Shown here: positions 56,272 to 64,000 of the stretch, one piece after another
How positions within the stretch are numbered: the first letter of the stretch is position 1
Layout: every line of letters starts with the position of its first letter
Source: Actinacidiphila oryziradicis
GTDB lineage: Bacteria > Actinomycetota > Actinomycetes > Streptomycetales > Streptomycetaceae
Reading direction: 5' to 3'
DNA: 64,000 nt
NCBI RefSeq assembly: GCF_005047355.1
Contig: NZ_SUMC01000005.1
Span: 230,060 to 294,059, forward strand
Made by a program: the position numbers and the translations under genes
The notes under the pieces: generated by a model
Databases searched by the model: none
Told to the model about the DNA's origin: nothing
Seen by the model: the letters and a program-made list of their open reading frames with translations, nothing else

Positions 56272-57608
56272 GCGGCGCCTCCCCTTGATCCTGCTGGATC
56301 CAGTTGGCTCTGTGCCTGTTTGAGGGCGTCCTCCAGGATCGCCGCGCCCTCTTCGGCCTCGGCGATGGTGAGCGAGAGCGGCGGCGCGATACGGAGCGCG
56401 TCGCCGGCCCGGCCGCCCTTGCCGACCAGCAGGCCGCCTGCGCGGGCGGCTTCGAGGACGAGGTTGGCGGCGGCGGGCTCGGCGAGTTCGATGCCGAGCA
56501 TGAGGCCGCGGCCGCGCACTTCGGTGACGACGGGCAGTGCGGCGGCGATCGCTTCGAGGCGGGACCTGAGCAGTCCGCCGACGCGGCGGGCGTTGCCCTG
56601 GAGGTCGTGGTCGATGAGATACGTGAGGTTGGCCAGGGCTCCGGCGGTGGTGATCGGGCTGCCGCCGAAGGTGGAGATGGAGTTGGCGGTGAGGCTGTTC
56701 ATGACCTCGGCGCGGGCCACGACGCCGCCCATGGAGAGGCCGTTGCCGATGCCCTTGGCGAAGGTGAGGATGTCCGGGGGCCCGGATTCGGCGTGGGCCT
56801 GCCAGCCCCAGAAGTGGTCGCCGGTCCTCCCCCACCCGGTCTGCACCTCGTCGGTGATCCAGAGGATCCCGTGCCGGTCCAGGACCCGCTTGAAGGCGCC
56901 CAGCAGGCCGTCGGGGCCGGAGGTGAAGCCGCCGACGCCCTGGATGGGCTCGGCGATCAGCGCGGCGACCTGTCCGTTGGCCTGGCCGAGGATGTCCTCC
57001 AGGTCCGCCACGCAGGCGGCGGTGAACTCGGCGTCGCTCAGATGCGCGTACGGGCCGCGGGAGCGGACCCCGCCGTGGACGTAGAGCGTCTGCAGGGGCG
57101 ACAGGCTCGTCGGCGACCAGGCGGTGTTGCCGGTGATGCCGATGGAGGTGAAGGAGCGGCCGTGGTAGCTGTTGCGCAGCGCCAGGATCTGGTTGGACCT
57201 GCGGTAGATGGTGGCGAGGAGCAGCGCCGTGTCGTTGGCCTCCGTACCGGAGGTGGTGAAGAAGACCCGGGCGTCCGGGATGCCGGAGAGCCGGGCGATG
57301 CGCTCGGCGAGATCCACGGCCTGGCGGCTGAGGTACAGCGTGGAGGAGTGCAGGATCTTGCCGGCCTGCTCCCGGACGGCCGCGGTGACCTCGGGCAGGG
57401 CGTGTGCGGTCATGGTGGTGAGGATGCCGCCGAAGAAGTCGAGGTAGCGGTTGCCCTCGGCGTCCCAGACGTGGCGGCCCTCGCCGTGGGTGAGCTCGAT
57501 CGGCTCCTGGTAGTAGGTGGCGAGCCAGTCGGGGAGGACGGCGAGGTGGCGGGAGTGGAGCGCCGCGTGGCTGTTCTTCAGGTCAGGGGTGCCGGTAGCG
57601 GTAGCCAT
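56268..57608 (-). CDS. Class III aminotransferase, probably beta-alanine transaminase
   Basis: The 446-residue PLP enzyme has the class III motifs: DAEGNRYLDFFGGILTTM, VFFTTSGTEANDTALLLA, ILWITDEVQTGWGRTG, and the PLP lysine in DILTFAKGIGNGLSMGG near residue 283. It lies between the beta-ureidopropionase and hydantoinase genes, so transamination of beta-alanine or beta-aminoisobutyrate is the likely job. ATG 57608 follows GGAGG at a spacing of about 10. Homologues are often annotated as aspartate or alanine-glyoxylate aminotransferase. Confidence 0.93.
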   Translation of the reverse strand: MATATGTPDLKNSHAALHSRHLAVLPDWLATYYQEPIELTHGEGRHVWDAEGNRYLDFFGGILTTMTAHALPEVTAAVREQAGKILHSSTLYLSRQAVDLAERIARLSGIPDARVFFTTSGTEANDTALLLATIYRRSNQILALRNSYHGRSFTSIGITGNTAWSPTSLSPLQTLYVHGGVRSRGPYAHLSDAEFTAACVADLEDILGQANGQVAALIAEPIQGVGGFTSGPDGLLGAFKRVLDRHGILWITDEVQTGWGRTGDHFWGWQAHAESGPPDILTFAKGIGNGLSMGGVVARAEVMNSLTANSISTFGGSPITTAGALANLTYLIDHDLQGNARRVGGLLRSRLEAIAAALPVVTEVRGRGLMLGIELAEPAAANLVLEAARAGGLLVGKGGRAGDALRIAPPLSLTIAEAEEGAAILEDALKQAQSQLDPAGSRGGAA

Positions 57609-57613
57609 GATGA

Positions 57614-58459
57614 TCACGCCTCCGTGAGGGGGGCGTACGCGTCCGGGCGGCGGTCGCGGTAGAACGCCCATTGTTGGCGGACCTCGGTGATCCGGTCGAA
57701 GTCGAGGTCCCGGACGAGCAGTTCCTCCTCCTTGTCGGAGGCGACGTCGCCGACGAACTGGCCGCGCGGGTCGACGAAGTAGCTGGTGCCGTAGAAGTCG
57801 TTCTCGCCGTACTCGGGCTCGGTGCCGACCCGGTTGATGGCGGCGATGAAGTACTCGTTGGCGACGGCGGCGGCGGGCTGCTCCAGCTGCCAGAGGTAGG
57901 AGGACAGGCCTCGGTGGGTGGCGGAGGGGTTGTAGACCAGCTGGGCGCCGGCCAGGCCCAGTGCGCGCCAGCCCTCGGGGAAGTGGCGGTCGTAGCAGAT
58001 GTAGACGCCGACCTTGCCGACGGCGGTGTCGAAGACCGGCCAGCCGAGGTTCCCGGGCTTGAAGTAGTACTTCTCCCAGAAGCCCTTGACCTGGGGGATG
58101 TGGTGCTTGCGGTACTTGCCGAGGTAGCTGCCGTCGGCGTCGATCACGGCGGCGGTGTTGTAGTAGAAGCCGTCCTGCTCGATCTCGAACACGGGGACGA
58201 CGATGACCATGCCGGTCTCGCGGGCGAGCGCCCGCATGCGCTGCACGGTCGGGCCGTCGGGGACCGGCTCGGCCCACTTGTAGTTCTCCGCCTCCTGCAC
58301 CTGGCAGAAGTACGGGGCGTTGAAGACTTCCTGGAAGCCGATCACCTTCGCGCCCTGGGTGGCTGCGGCGCGCGCGTGCTCTTCGTGCTTGGCGAGCATC
58401 GATTCCGTATCGCCGGTCCAGGTGGCCTGGACGAGCGCGGCACGTACGACATTGGCCAT
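57614..58459 (-). CDS. Beta-ureidopropionase / N-carbamoyl-amino-acid amidohydrolase
   Basis: The 281-residue nitrilase-fold enzyme keeps the Glu-Lys-Cys triad: Glu in IGFQEVFNAPYFCQ (about residue 43), Lys in LGKYRKHHIPQ and Cys in VGVYICYDRHFPEGWRAL (about residue 157). The CYDRHFPE motif is typical of N-carbamoyl-beta-alanine and N-carbamoylputrescine amidohydrolases. Given its neighbours, removal of the carbamoyl group from N-carbamoyl-beta-alanine is likely. ATG 58459 has AAGGAG upstream. It is the first gene of the five-gene operon. Confidence 0.94.
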   Translation of the reverse strand: MANVVRAALVQATWTGDTESMLAKHEEHARAAATQGAKVIGFQEVFNAPYFCQVQEAENYKWAEPVPDGPTVQRMRALARETGMVIVVPVFEIEQDGFYYNTAAVIDADGSYLGKYRKHHIPQVKGFWEKYYFKPGNLGWPVFDTAVGKVGVYICYDRHFPEGWRALGLAGAQLVYNPSATHRGLSSYLWQLEQPAAAVANEYFIAAINRVGTEPEYGENDFYGTSYFVDPRGQFVGDVASDKEEELLVRDLDFDRITEVRQQWAFYRDRRPDAYAPLTEA

Positions 58460-58590
58460 GATCCGCTCCTTTTGACGCGATGACACACCGGGTCACCCAG
58501 GGTCTACGCCCGTAGAGTCCGGCTGTGGGTAGACCGTAAGAGCCCATTACCCACTGTGGCAATACCATCGGCGTTACTCAACGAAGGCGA

Positions 58591-60036
58591 TCAGGTTTCC
58601 TGGTCGGGGAGACCCGCACGGCGTAGTACGGCCGCCACATCGCGACTCATGGACACCGACAGGAGCCGGGCCGCGGCCAGCAGCGGGCCGGCCAGATCGT
58701 GGCGCTCGTACACGATTTCCACGGCGTCCTCGGCGGTACGGGCCCGGATCAGCGCGGCCAGCAGAGTGACCGCCTCCTGCCGGTGACCGGCGTCCCGGAG
58801 GGTGGCGGCGGTGGCCGCGACGTCGGCGGCCGGGCGGGCCGCGGCCTGGTGCAGCAGGGTGCGGCAGTCGTCGGGCCGGCCGCCGCGAGCCAGGGCGACC
58901 GCGGCGGCAACCAGCTGCGCGGGCGGCTGCGAGCCGATCTCCCAGAGCAGGGTCGCCACATCGGCGGTGTGGCCCGCCTGCTCCAGCGCCGCCGCGAGCA
59001 GCGGCACGCTCTCGGCGGGGCCCGCGGCCGTCTCGCTGATCAGTACGTACGCCTCGCCGCTACGGCCGGTACGGCGCAGCTCGGCGAGCCGGGCCGCCGT
59101 CCGGCCCGCCTCTTCCAGCCGTTCCCGTTCGGCCCGTGCCTGCGCCGCCCGGCGCTCCTCCTTGCGGTTCTGCGGCTCGTCCGCGACCGCCCCGGCGAAC
59201 CTGGCGCCGCGCAGACCGGGCGTTCCCGGTTCCGGGACGGCGGCCGGGGCGGACGGCACCTGCGGCACCTCGGTGTCCTCCGGCGCCCCGGCGAACCTGG
59301 CGCCGCCATAGCGTGCGCCGCCGCGCTGCTTGGGGGCACGCTTGCGGCGGGCGGGCTCGGGCTCGGCGGGGTCCGGGTCAGGAGCGGGCTGGGGCCTTTG
59401 CTGCGGTGCGTATGGCTCCGGCTGCTGGTCCGCGGCCTGCGCGGCGAGCGGGCGGTGGGCGGGCTGCACCGGCTCCGCGTGGAACCAGTGGTCGAGCAGC
59501 GGGCGCGGGTCCGCGAAGCGGGACTCGACGGCGTCGAGGCGGGCCTGGAGCTCTGTGCAGCGGGCGGCGGCGCGCTCGCGGTCGTCCCGGGCCCAGGCGA
59601 GGTCGTTGGCGAGGCGTTCGGATTCCAGGGGGCCGTGATCGCCCTGCTGTACGGCGCCTGCGATCTGGCGTTCGCGTACGGCCGCGTACTGCCGCTGCCG
59701 CAGCATCCCGTCCAGGCTGGCGCGCAGCGCGGTGTCGCTGCCCGGCGCGCCGTCCAGTTCGGCGACGGCCGCCGCGTGCAGGCGCTGGGCGCGGGCGGCC
59801 AGTTCGGCGTCGACGGGGAGGCCGCGGTGGGCGGCCACATCGTGCAGCACCGCGCGTACGACGTCCCAGGGCGGCACATCGGTGCCGTCGAGGTAGGCCT
59901 GTACGCCGTCGGGGTCCCGGTGCGCGAAGACCCCGTACCAGCCGGGTGCGTCGCCCAGCGCGGCCACGAGGGCCCGGAAGTAGTGCGTGAACTCCCGCAT
60001 GGCCCCATCGACTCGGGCGCCCGCCGTGCGATCCAC
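58591..60036 (-). CDS. Large protein with helix-turn-helix-like N terminus, unknown function
   Basis: From GTG 60036 (GGAGGGG upstream) the product is 481 residues. Residues 1-70 have the shape of an XRE-like domain (REFTHYFRALVAALGDAPGW; DVPPWDVVRAVLHDVAAHRG). A long coiled-coil helix follows (LDGMLRQRQYAAVRERQIAG), then a Pro/Arg-rich disordered middle with two GARFAG repeats. The C-terminal half consists of repeated helices (AESVPLLAAALEQAGHTADV; ECRTLL-like units) of HEAT/TPR type. No known family is recognised with confidence. It precedes the pyrimidine operon on the same strand and might regulate it. Confidence 0.8.
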   Translation of the reverse strand: MDRTAGARVDGAMREFTHYFRALVAALGDAPGWYGVFAHRDPDGVQAYLDGTDVPPWDVVRAVLHDVAAHRGLPVDAELAARAQRLHAAAVAELDGAPGSDTALRASLDGMLRQRQYAAVRERQIAGAVQQGDHGPLESERLANDLAWARDDRERAAARCTELQARLDAVESRFADPRPLLDHWFHAEPVQPAHRPLAAQAADQQPEPYAPQQRPQPAPDPDPAEPEPARRKRAPKQRGGARYGGARFAGAPEDTEVPQVPSAPAAVPEPGTPGLRGARFAGAVADEPQNRKEERRAAQARAERERLEEAGRTAARLAELRRTGRSGEAYVLISETAAGPAESVPLLAAALEQAGHTADVATLLWEIGSQPPAQLVAAAVALARGGRPDDCRTLLHQAAARPAADVAATAATLRDAGHRQEAVTLLAALIRARTAEDAVEIVYERHDLAGPLLAAARLLSVSMSRDVAAVLRRAGLPDQET

Positions 60037-60251
60037 TGTCACCCCTCCGTGTCCCATGGGTTGGCAGCAAATTCGACACCAGTGGCGTTACAGGATCGCT
60101 ACGGGGAGTTTTCGCGCACCGACAAGCCCTCGCCAATCGCTCACAATGGCGACGAAACCGTTTGCCGGTGGTCAACCATGGCGAAGCCCGGCGAACACGC
60201 CCCTGGAGCATCCGGCCGCCGCCGGAGAGTACGGCGACGGCCGGACGGGCT

Positions 60252-62045
60252 CTATGAGCCGGACGGCTGGACCACCCGCGCGGAACCCCCGCCGCGGCGC
60301 ACCGTCTCGGCGGCGGCGAGCCAGCGGCCGTCGGGCAGCCGCTGGACGCCGGTGGCCGCGCCGATCTCGCCGCCGTTGGTGAAGGTGTGGCCGATGGCGG
60401 CGAGCTGGTCCTTGGCCGCCGTGGCGAGGAAGGCGGGCTCGGCCGTGTCGGTCGTCGTATTGCGCTGGCTGACCCGTGGCGCGGCGATGGCGTCAACGAG
60501 CGGGAGTCCCCGGTCCACGTGCTCGGTGAGCACCTGGAGGACTGTGGTGATGATGGTGGAGCCGCCGGGCGAGCCGAGGGCGAAGGCGACGCGGCCGTGG
60601 TCGAGGACGATGGTCGGGGAGATCGAGGAGCGGGGCCGCTTGCCGGGACCGGGCAGGTTGGGGTCGTGGACGGCCGGGTTGGCCTGGGTGAAGGAGAAGT
60701 CGGTCAGCTCGTTGTTGAGCAGGAAGCCGCGGCCGGGGACGGTGATGCCGCTACCGCCGGTCTGCTCGATGGTGAGGGTGTAGGCGACGACGTTGCCCCA
60801 CTTGTCGGCGACGGTGAGGTGGGTGGTGTTCTCGCCCTCGTACGTGGTCGGGGCGGCGGTGCCGGTGCTGCCGGGGCTGGTCGGGTCGCCGGGGGCGAGC
60901 GGGCTGGTGAGGACGGAGTCGTCCTTGATCAGGCTCGCCCGGGAGTCGGCGTAGGACTGGGAGAGCAGCCCGGCGGTGGGTACGTCCTCGAAGGCCGGGT
61001 CTCCGACCCAGCGGCCCCGGTCGGCGAAGGCGATCCGGCTGGCCTCCAGGTAGTGGTGGAGGTACTGGGCCTCGGTGGCCTTGGAGAGGTCGGTCTTCTC
61101 CAGGATGTTCAGCGCCTCGCCGACAGTCGTACCGCCGGAGGAGGACGGGGCGATGCTGTAGACGTCCAGGCCGCGGTACGAGACCTTGGTCGGGGCCTGC
61201 TGCTTGGCCTTGTACGCCTTCAGGTCGGCCGTGGTGAGGTCGCCGGAGCGTACGACACGGGTGGCGGCGGGGTCGACGGGCGGTTTGCGGACCGTGTTGA
61301 CGATGTCGGAGCCTATGTCGCCGCCGTAGATCGCGGAGACACCCTTCTTGCCGAGTTCGGTGTAGGTACGGGCCAGGTCGGGATTGGTGAAGGTGGAGCC
61401 GACCACCGGGAGCCGGCCGCCCGGAAGGAAGAGCTTGGCGGTGGCCGGGAAGTCCGCGAACCGGGCCTGGTTGTCGGAGGTCTGGCTGCGGAAGGTCGCG
61501 TCGACGGTGAAGCCGTCCCTCGCGATCCGCTCGGCGGGCTTCAGTACCTGGCCGAGCGGCCGGCTGCCCCATTCCTTGAGCGCGGTGGCCCAGGTGGCGG
61601 GGGTCCCGGGGGTGCCGACGCTCAGGCCGCTGGTGACGGCGTCGGCGAAGGCGAGCGGCTGGCCGTTCTCGACGAAGAGGTTGGAGGTGGCGCTCTTGGG
61701 CGCGGTCTCACGGCCGTCGATCGTGGAGACCTTGTGCGTCTTGGAGTTGTAGTAGACGAAGTAACCCCCGCCGCCGACACCGGAGGAGTACGGCTCCGTG
61801 ACGCCCAGCGCCGCGGCCGTCGCGACGGCCGCGTCCACCGCGTTGCCGCCGTTGCGCAGCACCTCGATGCCGGCCGCCGAGGCGTCGGCGTCCACACTGG
61901 ACACAGCACCGCCGTAGCCGACGGCGACCGGGGTCTTCGCCGGTGTGGTGTCCGGGGGTGCCTGGAGTGGCGGGGCGGCGGTGACCACGGCCAGCGAGGC
62001 GGTGACGGCGAGCAGTGAAAAGCTCCGGACGGCGGGACGACGCAT
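60252..62045 (-). CDS. ggt: Secreted gamma-glutamyltransferase
   Basis: The 597-residue proenzyme has an N-terminal signal peptide (MRRPAVRSFSLLAVTASLAV). The large-subunit core includes NAVDAAVATAAALGVTEPYS and SGVGGGGYFVYYN. The self-processing and catalytic Thr is in the GENTTHLTVADKWGN segment (about residue 406), the start of the small subunit, which continues with SSISPTIVLDHGRVAFALGS and PGGSTII. It cleaves or transfers gamma-glutamyl groups outside the cell. ATG 62045 has GGAGG upstream. Mycothiol-producing actinomycetes lack glutathione, so peptides or poly-glutamate are plausible substrates. Confidence 0.94.
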   Translation of the reverse strand: MRRPAVRSFSLLAVTASLAVVTAAPPLQAPPDTTPAKTPVAVGYGGAVSSVDADASAAGIEVLRNGGNAVDAAVATAAALGVTEPYSSGVGGGGYFVYYNSKTHKVSTIDGRETAPKSATSNLFVENGQPLAFADAVTSGLSVGTPGTPATWATALKEWGSRPLGQVLKPAERIARDGFTVDATFRSQTSDNQARFADFPATAKLFLPGGRLPVVGSTFTNPDLARTYTELGKKGVSAIYGGDIGSDIVNTVRKPPVDPAATRVVRSGDLTTADLKAYKAKQQAPTKVSYRGLDVYSIAPSSSGGTTVGEALNILEKTDLSKATEAQYLHHYLEASRIAFADRGRWVGDPAFEDVPTAGLLSQSYADSRASLIKDDSVLTSPLAPGDPTSPGSTGTAAPTTYEGENTTHLTVADKWGNVVAYTLTIEQTGGSGITVPGRGFLLNNELTDFSFTQANPAVHDPNLPGPGKRPRSSISPTIVLDHGRVAFALGSPGGSTIITTVLQVLTEHVDRGLPLVDAIAAPRVSQRNTTTDTAEPAFLATAAKDQLAAIGHTFTNGGEIGAATGVQRLPDGRWLAAAETVRRGGGSARVVQPSGS

Positions 62046-62174
62046 GCGGGTTCCTCCAGTCAAAGACCGTCTGCGCAGCCTAACGCGGTCCCTGGCGCTC
62101 CGTCAGGAGTGCGTCGGTCCCGAAACACTGCCTTCACCTGAGGCAACACAGGAACCGCACTAGGATTCGCACCC

Positions 62175-62930
62175 ATGAGCGACGACGTACGCAATCTCGT
62201 ACTCGGCCTGGCCGCCAGCGCCATCAGCGCGGCGCTGGGCTGGTTCGTCCGCACCTACGCCTGGCGCCGCAAGCTCCGGCGCAAGCAGCGCTTCTTCGGC
62301 CTGCCCAGCGGCTCCGAGTGCCTGCTCGTGGTCAACCGCGACCCCGGGTCGCGGGACTGGAACGTTGCCCAGCATGATGTCTTCGCCCTCCTCGAACTCG
62401 CCGCGCTCATCAAGGATTGCAGGTCGCACGCCGACATCCTCGCCCACGACGCCACCCAGCAGGGCTTCGGCACCCGCACCGAATTCTGCGTGGGCGGTCC
62501 CGTTTCCAACCAGCGGATGGCGGCCCATCTGCGGTCCATGCTGCCGGGCATCGAGGTCAACACCGACCCCCTCCCCGGCCCGGACCGCGGCGCCTTCACC
62601 ATCGGCGGCGAGACCTACCGCATGGAGAAGGGCGAGGTCGAATATGTCCTCCTCGCCCGCATCGCCGCAGGCCAGGACGCCGGGAACGACCGGCCGGTCT
62701 TCCTCGCCTCGGGCCAGCGGGGGATCGCCAACCAGGCGGCGGCGCGCTACCTGGCCCGCCACCATGCGCGGTTGTCACGCAAGTACGGGCTGAACGGCAC
62801 TTTCTGCCTGCTGCTGAAGATCGTCAACTCGGCGGCGTACGGACCGGACGTGGTGGAGCTCGTCGCCGACATTACCCGCCCTGCGTCCACCGCGCCCCCG
62901 CAGGCCGTCCTGGAGATCACGGCGGACTGA
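62175..62930 (+). CDS. Membrane-anchored protein of unknown family
   Basis: The 251-residue protein has one N-terminal hydrophobic segment (VLGLAASAISAALGWFV) followed by a basic stop-transfer stretch (RRKLRRKQRFF), so the large domain is probably cytosolic. That domain reads as an alternating alpha/beta fold with the conserved-looking segments CLLVVNRDPGSRDWNVAQHD, FCVGGPVSNQRMAAHL and DRPVFLASGQRGIANQAAA. I cannot assign a family. It is divergent from ggt and lies next to an IS630 element. The ATG at 62175 lacks a strong ribosome-binding site. Confidence 0.8.
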   Translation: MSDDVRNLVLGLAASAISAALGWFVRTYAWRRKLRRKQRFFGLPSGSECLLVVNRDPGSRDWNVAQHDVFALLELAALIKDCRSHADILAHDATQQGFGTRTEFCVGGPVSNQRMAAHLRSMLPGIEVNTDPLPGPDRGAFTIGGETYRMEKGEVEYVLLARIAAGQDAGNDRPVFLASGQRGIANQAAARYLARHHARLSRKYGLNGTFCLLLKIVNSAAYGPDVVELVADITRPASTAPPQAVLEITAD

Positions 62931-63097
62931 GCGGACTGCCGTCGGGGAGGTGCTCACCTCCAACCGGGCCCAGGCGTGCGGTCCGGCTCGTTCGCAGCAT
63001 TCCCGAGTGCGCCCCTGGCCCGCCGACAGCGGCGGGTGGCACCTTGAGAGCTGGCTCATGACGCAGGGCGTTTCCGCAACGCGGCGGGTGCCGTGCC

Positions 63098-63160
63098 TGG
63101 GGGCACCTCCCAAGGGCACCTCCCGGCCGAAGGCTGGGGGAGGTAGCTGGGGGCGCGTCG
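63098..63160. repeat. REP-like GC-rich palindromic element
   Basis: The stretch holds CTGGGGGCACCTCCC-type sequence and a 7-bp inverted repeat ACCTCCC / GGGAGGT (63118-63124, 63138-63144) around GGCCGAAGGC. Similar 'GGGGGCACCTCCC...GGGGGAGG' elements are common between Streptomyces genes. It may serve as a terminator or RNA-stabilising hairpin. Confidence 0.45.
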
Positions 63161-63173
63161 CGGACCCGGCCAT

Positions 63174-63192
63174 GATCGGCCGGACAGGCCCT
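63174..63192 (-). repeat. Third GGCCTGTCCGGC copy, single arm
   Basis: GATCGGCCGGACAGGCCCT is the reverse complement of the arm seen at 48474 and 51994, with one base different. No partner arm was found nearby. It lies immediately before the end of the IS630 element. Confidence 0.5.
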
Positions 63193-63193
63193 A

Positions 63194-64000
63194 GTGTCTC
63201 GTGATCCTGTTTGTGTCACTTCGCGTTGTTGTCGACGAGTTTCTTGATGTTGGTCTGGACGAGTCGGACCTTGGCGAGGATCTCGTCGGCGGTCGCGGTC
63301 CAGGTGAAGGGTTTGGCGTCGGTGTTCCAGTTGTCGATGTAGTCACGGATCTGGGTGATCAGGACGTTGACGCTGCTGAAGGTGCCGCGGCGGATCGACT
63401 GGCGGGTGATAATTCCGAACCAGGTTTCTACCTGATTGATCCAGGAAGACCCGACAGGGGTGAAATGGAAGGTGATGTGTGGGTTTTTCGCGAGCCATTC
63501 CCGCACCTCGGGAGTCGTGTGGGTGGAGAGGTTGTCCAGGACGATGTGGATCTCCTTGCCCGCGTGCGGTTTCACGGCCTTCTTCACGAACGCCAGGAAG
63601 GACTGGCCGTTGCGGTTCGGCTTGCACTCGCCGATGACCTCGCCGGTGCCGACATTGAAAGCGGCGAACAGATTCGTGGTCCCGTGGCGGACATAGTCAT
63701 GCGTGCGCTTCTCGGTCGCCGCGAACGCGACCGGCAGGACCGGCTGGGTCCGGTCCAGGGCCTGTATCTGCGTCTTCTCGTCGATCGACAGCACCACCGC
63801 GCCACCCGGCGGGGCCAGGTACAGGCCCACCACGTCGGCGACCTTCTCCGCGAACGCCGGATCCTTGGAAATCTTGAAGGTCCCCGAACGGTGCGGCTGG
63901 AGTTTCTCCTCGCGCCATACCCGCGCGATGTAGTGCCACGACACCGAAATACCCTCGGTGCGCTTCAGGTGGCGCATCAATGCCCGCGTCGACCAGTGCG
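63194..64000 (-). mobile_element. IS630-family insertion sequence, cut by the window edge
   Basis: An IS630-type transposase occupies the end of the window. The visible element end lies between the repeat at 63174-63192 and the transposase stop at 63216, starting near CTAGTGTCTCGTGATC; IS630 elements insert at TA, and a TA is present at 63192-63193. The other end is outside the window, so the inverted repeat cannot be checked. Confidence 0.7.
63216..64000 (-). CDS. IS630-family transposase, partial (5' end outside window)
   Basis: About 260 residues are visible, open at the window edge. The N-terminal part ends a helix-turn-helix (HWSTRALMRHLKRTEGISVS, HYIARVWREEKLQPHRSG). The DDE catalytic residues are complete: Asp in VVLSIDEKTQIQALD, Asp in IHIVLDNLSTHTTPEV and Glu in SWINQVETWFGIITRQS. 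No frameshift or stop is seen in the visible part. It catalyses cut-and-paste transposition into TA. Confidence 0.93.
   Translation of the reverse strand, partial: HWSTRALMRHLKRTEGISVSWHYIARVWREEKLQPHRSGTFKISKDPAFAEKVADVVGLYLAPPGGAVVLSIDEKTQIQALDRTQPVLPVAFAATEKRTHDYVRHGTTNLFAAFNVGTGEVIGECKPNRNGQSFLAFVKKAVKPHAGKEIHIVLDNLSTHTTPEVREWLAKNPHITFHFTPVGSSWINQVETWFGIITRQSIRRGTFSSVNVLITQIRDYIDNWNTDAKPFTWTATADEILAKVRLVQTNIKKLVDNNAK

Overview
The window is high-GC actinobacterial chromosome and almost certainly Streptomyces. Codons have a very strong GC3 bias, GTG starts are common, and the gene families are typical of the genus: a conservon, a DUF397 gene, a DUF574-type methyltransferase, an ethylmalonyl-CoA cluster, and F420-type LLM proteins. 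Function is assigned by reading motifs only; no database search was possible.

Layout. 1-2490: a conservon (cvnA cut by the window edge, cvnB, cvnC, cvnD), a signalling operon of histidine-kinase-like ATPase, roadblock protein, DUF742 protein and GTPase. 2500-9260: a scarred region with an integrase fragment, a glyoxalase-fold gene, a two-gene ABC exporter, the 5' stub of a membrane protein, an IS607-type element (tnpA serine recombinase plus intact tnpB), then a divergent MarR/tautomerase pair. 9584-13921: an orphan cytochrome oxidase subunit I with a small membrane partner, a secreted GH105-like hydrolase, and a GNAT acetyltransferase. 14228-22511: an ethylmalonyl-CoA pathway cluster (didomain 3-hydroxyacyl-CoA dehydrogenase, TetR, ccr, meaA, MaoC hydratase, acyl-CoA dehydrogenase), followed by psd and pssA for phosphatidylethanolamine synthesis.

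24241-35570: an M50-CBS protease, a graveyard of fragments (SixA phosphatase, GntR UTRA domain, nucleoside hydrolase), a secreted beta-helix protein behind two LacI-like operators, glycerate kinase, ADP-ribosylglycohydrolase, Nudix, nucleotidyltransferase, DUF427, a TIGR03086-like protein, a broken sirtuin ending at an IS200/IS605-like end, and an aldo/keto reductase. 35653-49392: a fused 5-oxoprolinase, an FAD oxidoreductase plus inositol-phosphatase-like pair, a Fic fragment, a methyltransferase, a decayed XRE/DUF397 locus, an MFS exporter plus FMN reductase opposite a SoxR-type regulator, a frameshifted glycosyltransferase, and a DUF574-type methyltransferase.

49556-58459: a YihY/BrkB protein, an AI-2E family transporter, then a minus-strand reductive pyrimidine (or hydantoin) degradation operon: beta-ureidopropionase, class III aminotransferase, dihydropyrimidinase, F420-type LLM oxidoreductase and NCS1 permease. 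58591-64000: a large repeat-like protein of unknown role, a secreted gamma-glutamyltransferase, a membrane-anchored protein of unknown family, and an IS630 transposase running off the window.

Most notable points: the ethylmalonyl-CoA cluster lacks the CitE-like lyase gene expected between meaA and the MaoC gene; the pyrimidine operon has an F420-type enzyme but no recognisable dihydropyrimidine dehydrogenase; an intact TnpB has a candidate omegaRNA end abutting a truncated host gene; two dispersed IS200/IS605-like hairpin ends are present, one terminating a sirtuin gene; and a GGCCTGTCCGGCGGATC repeat family sits at convergent gene ends.
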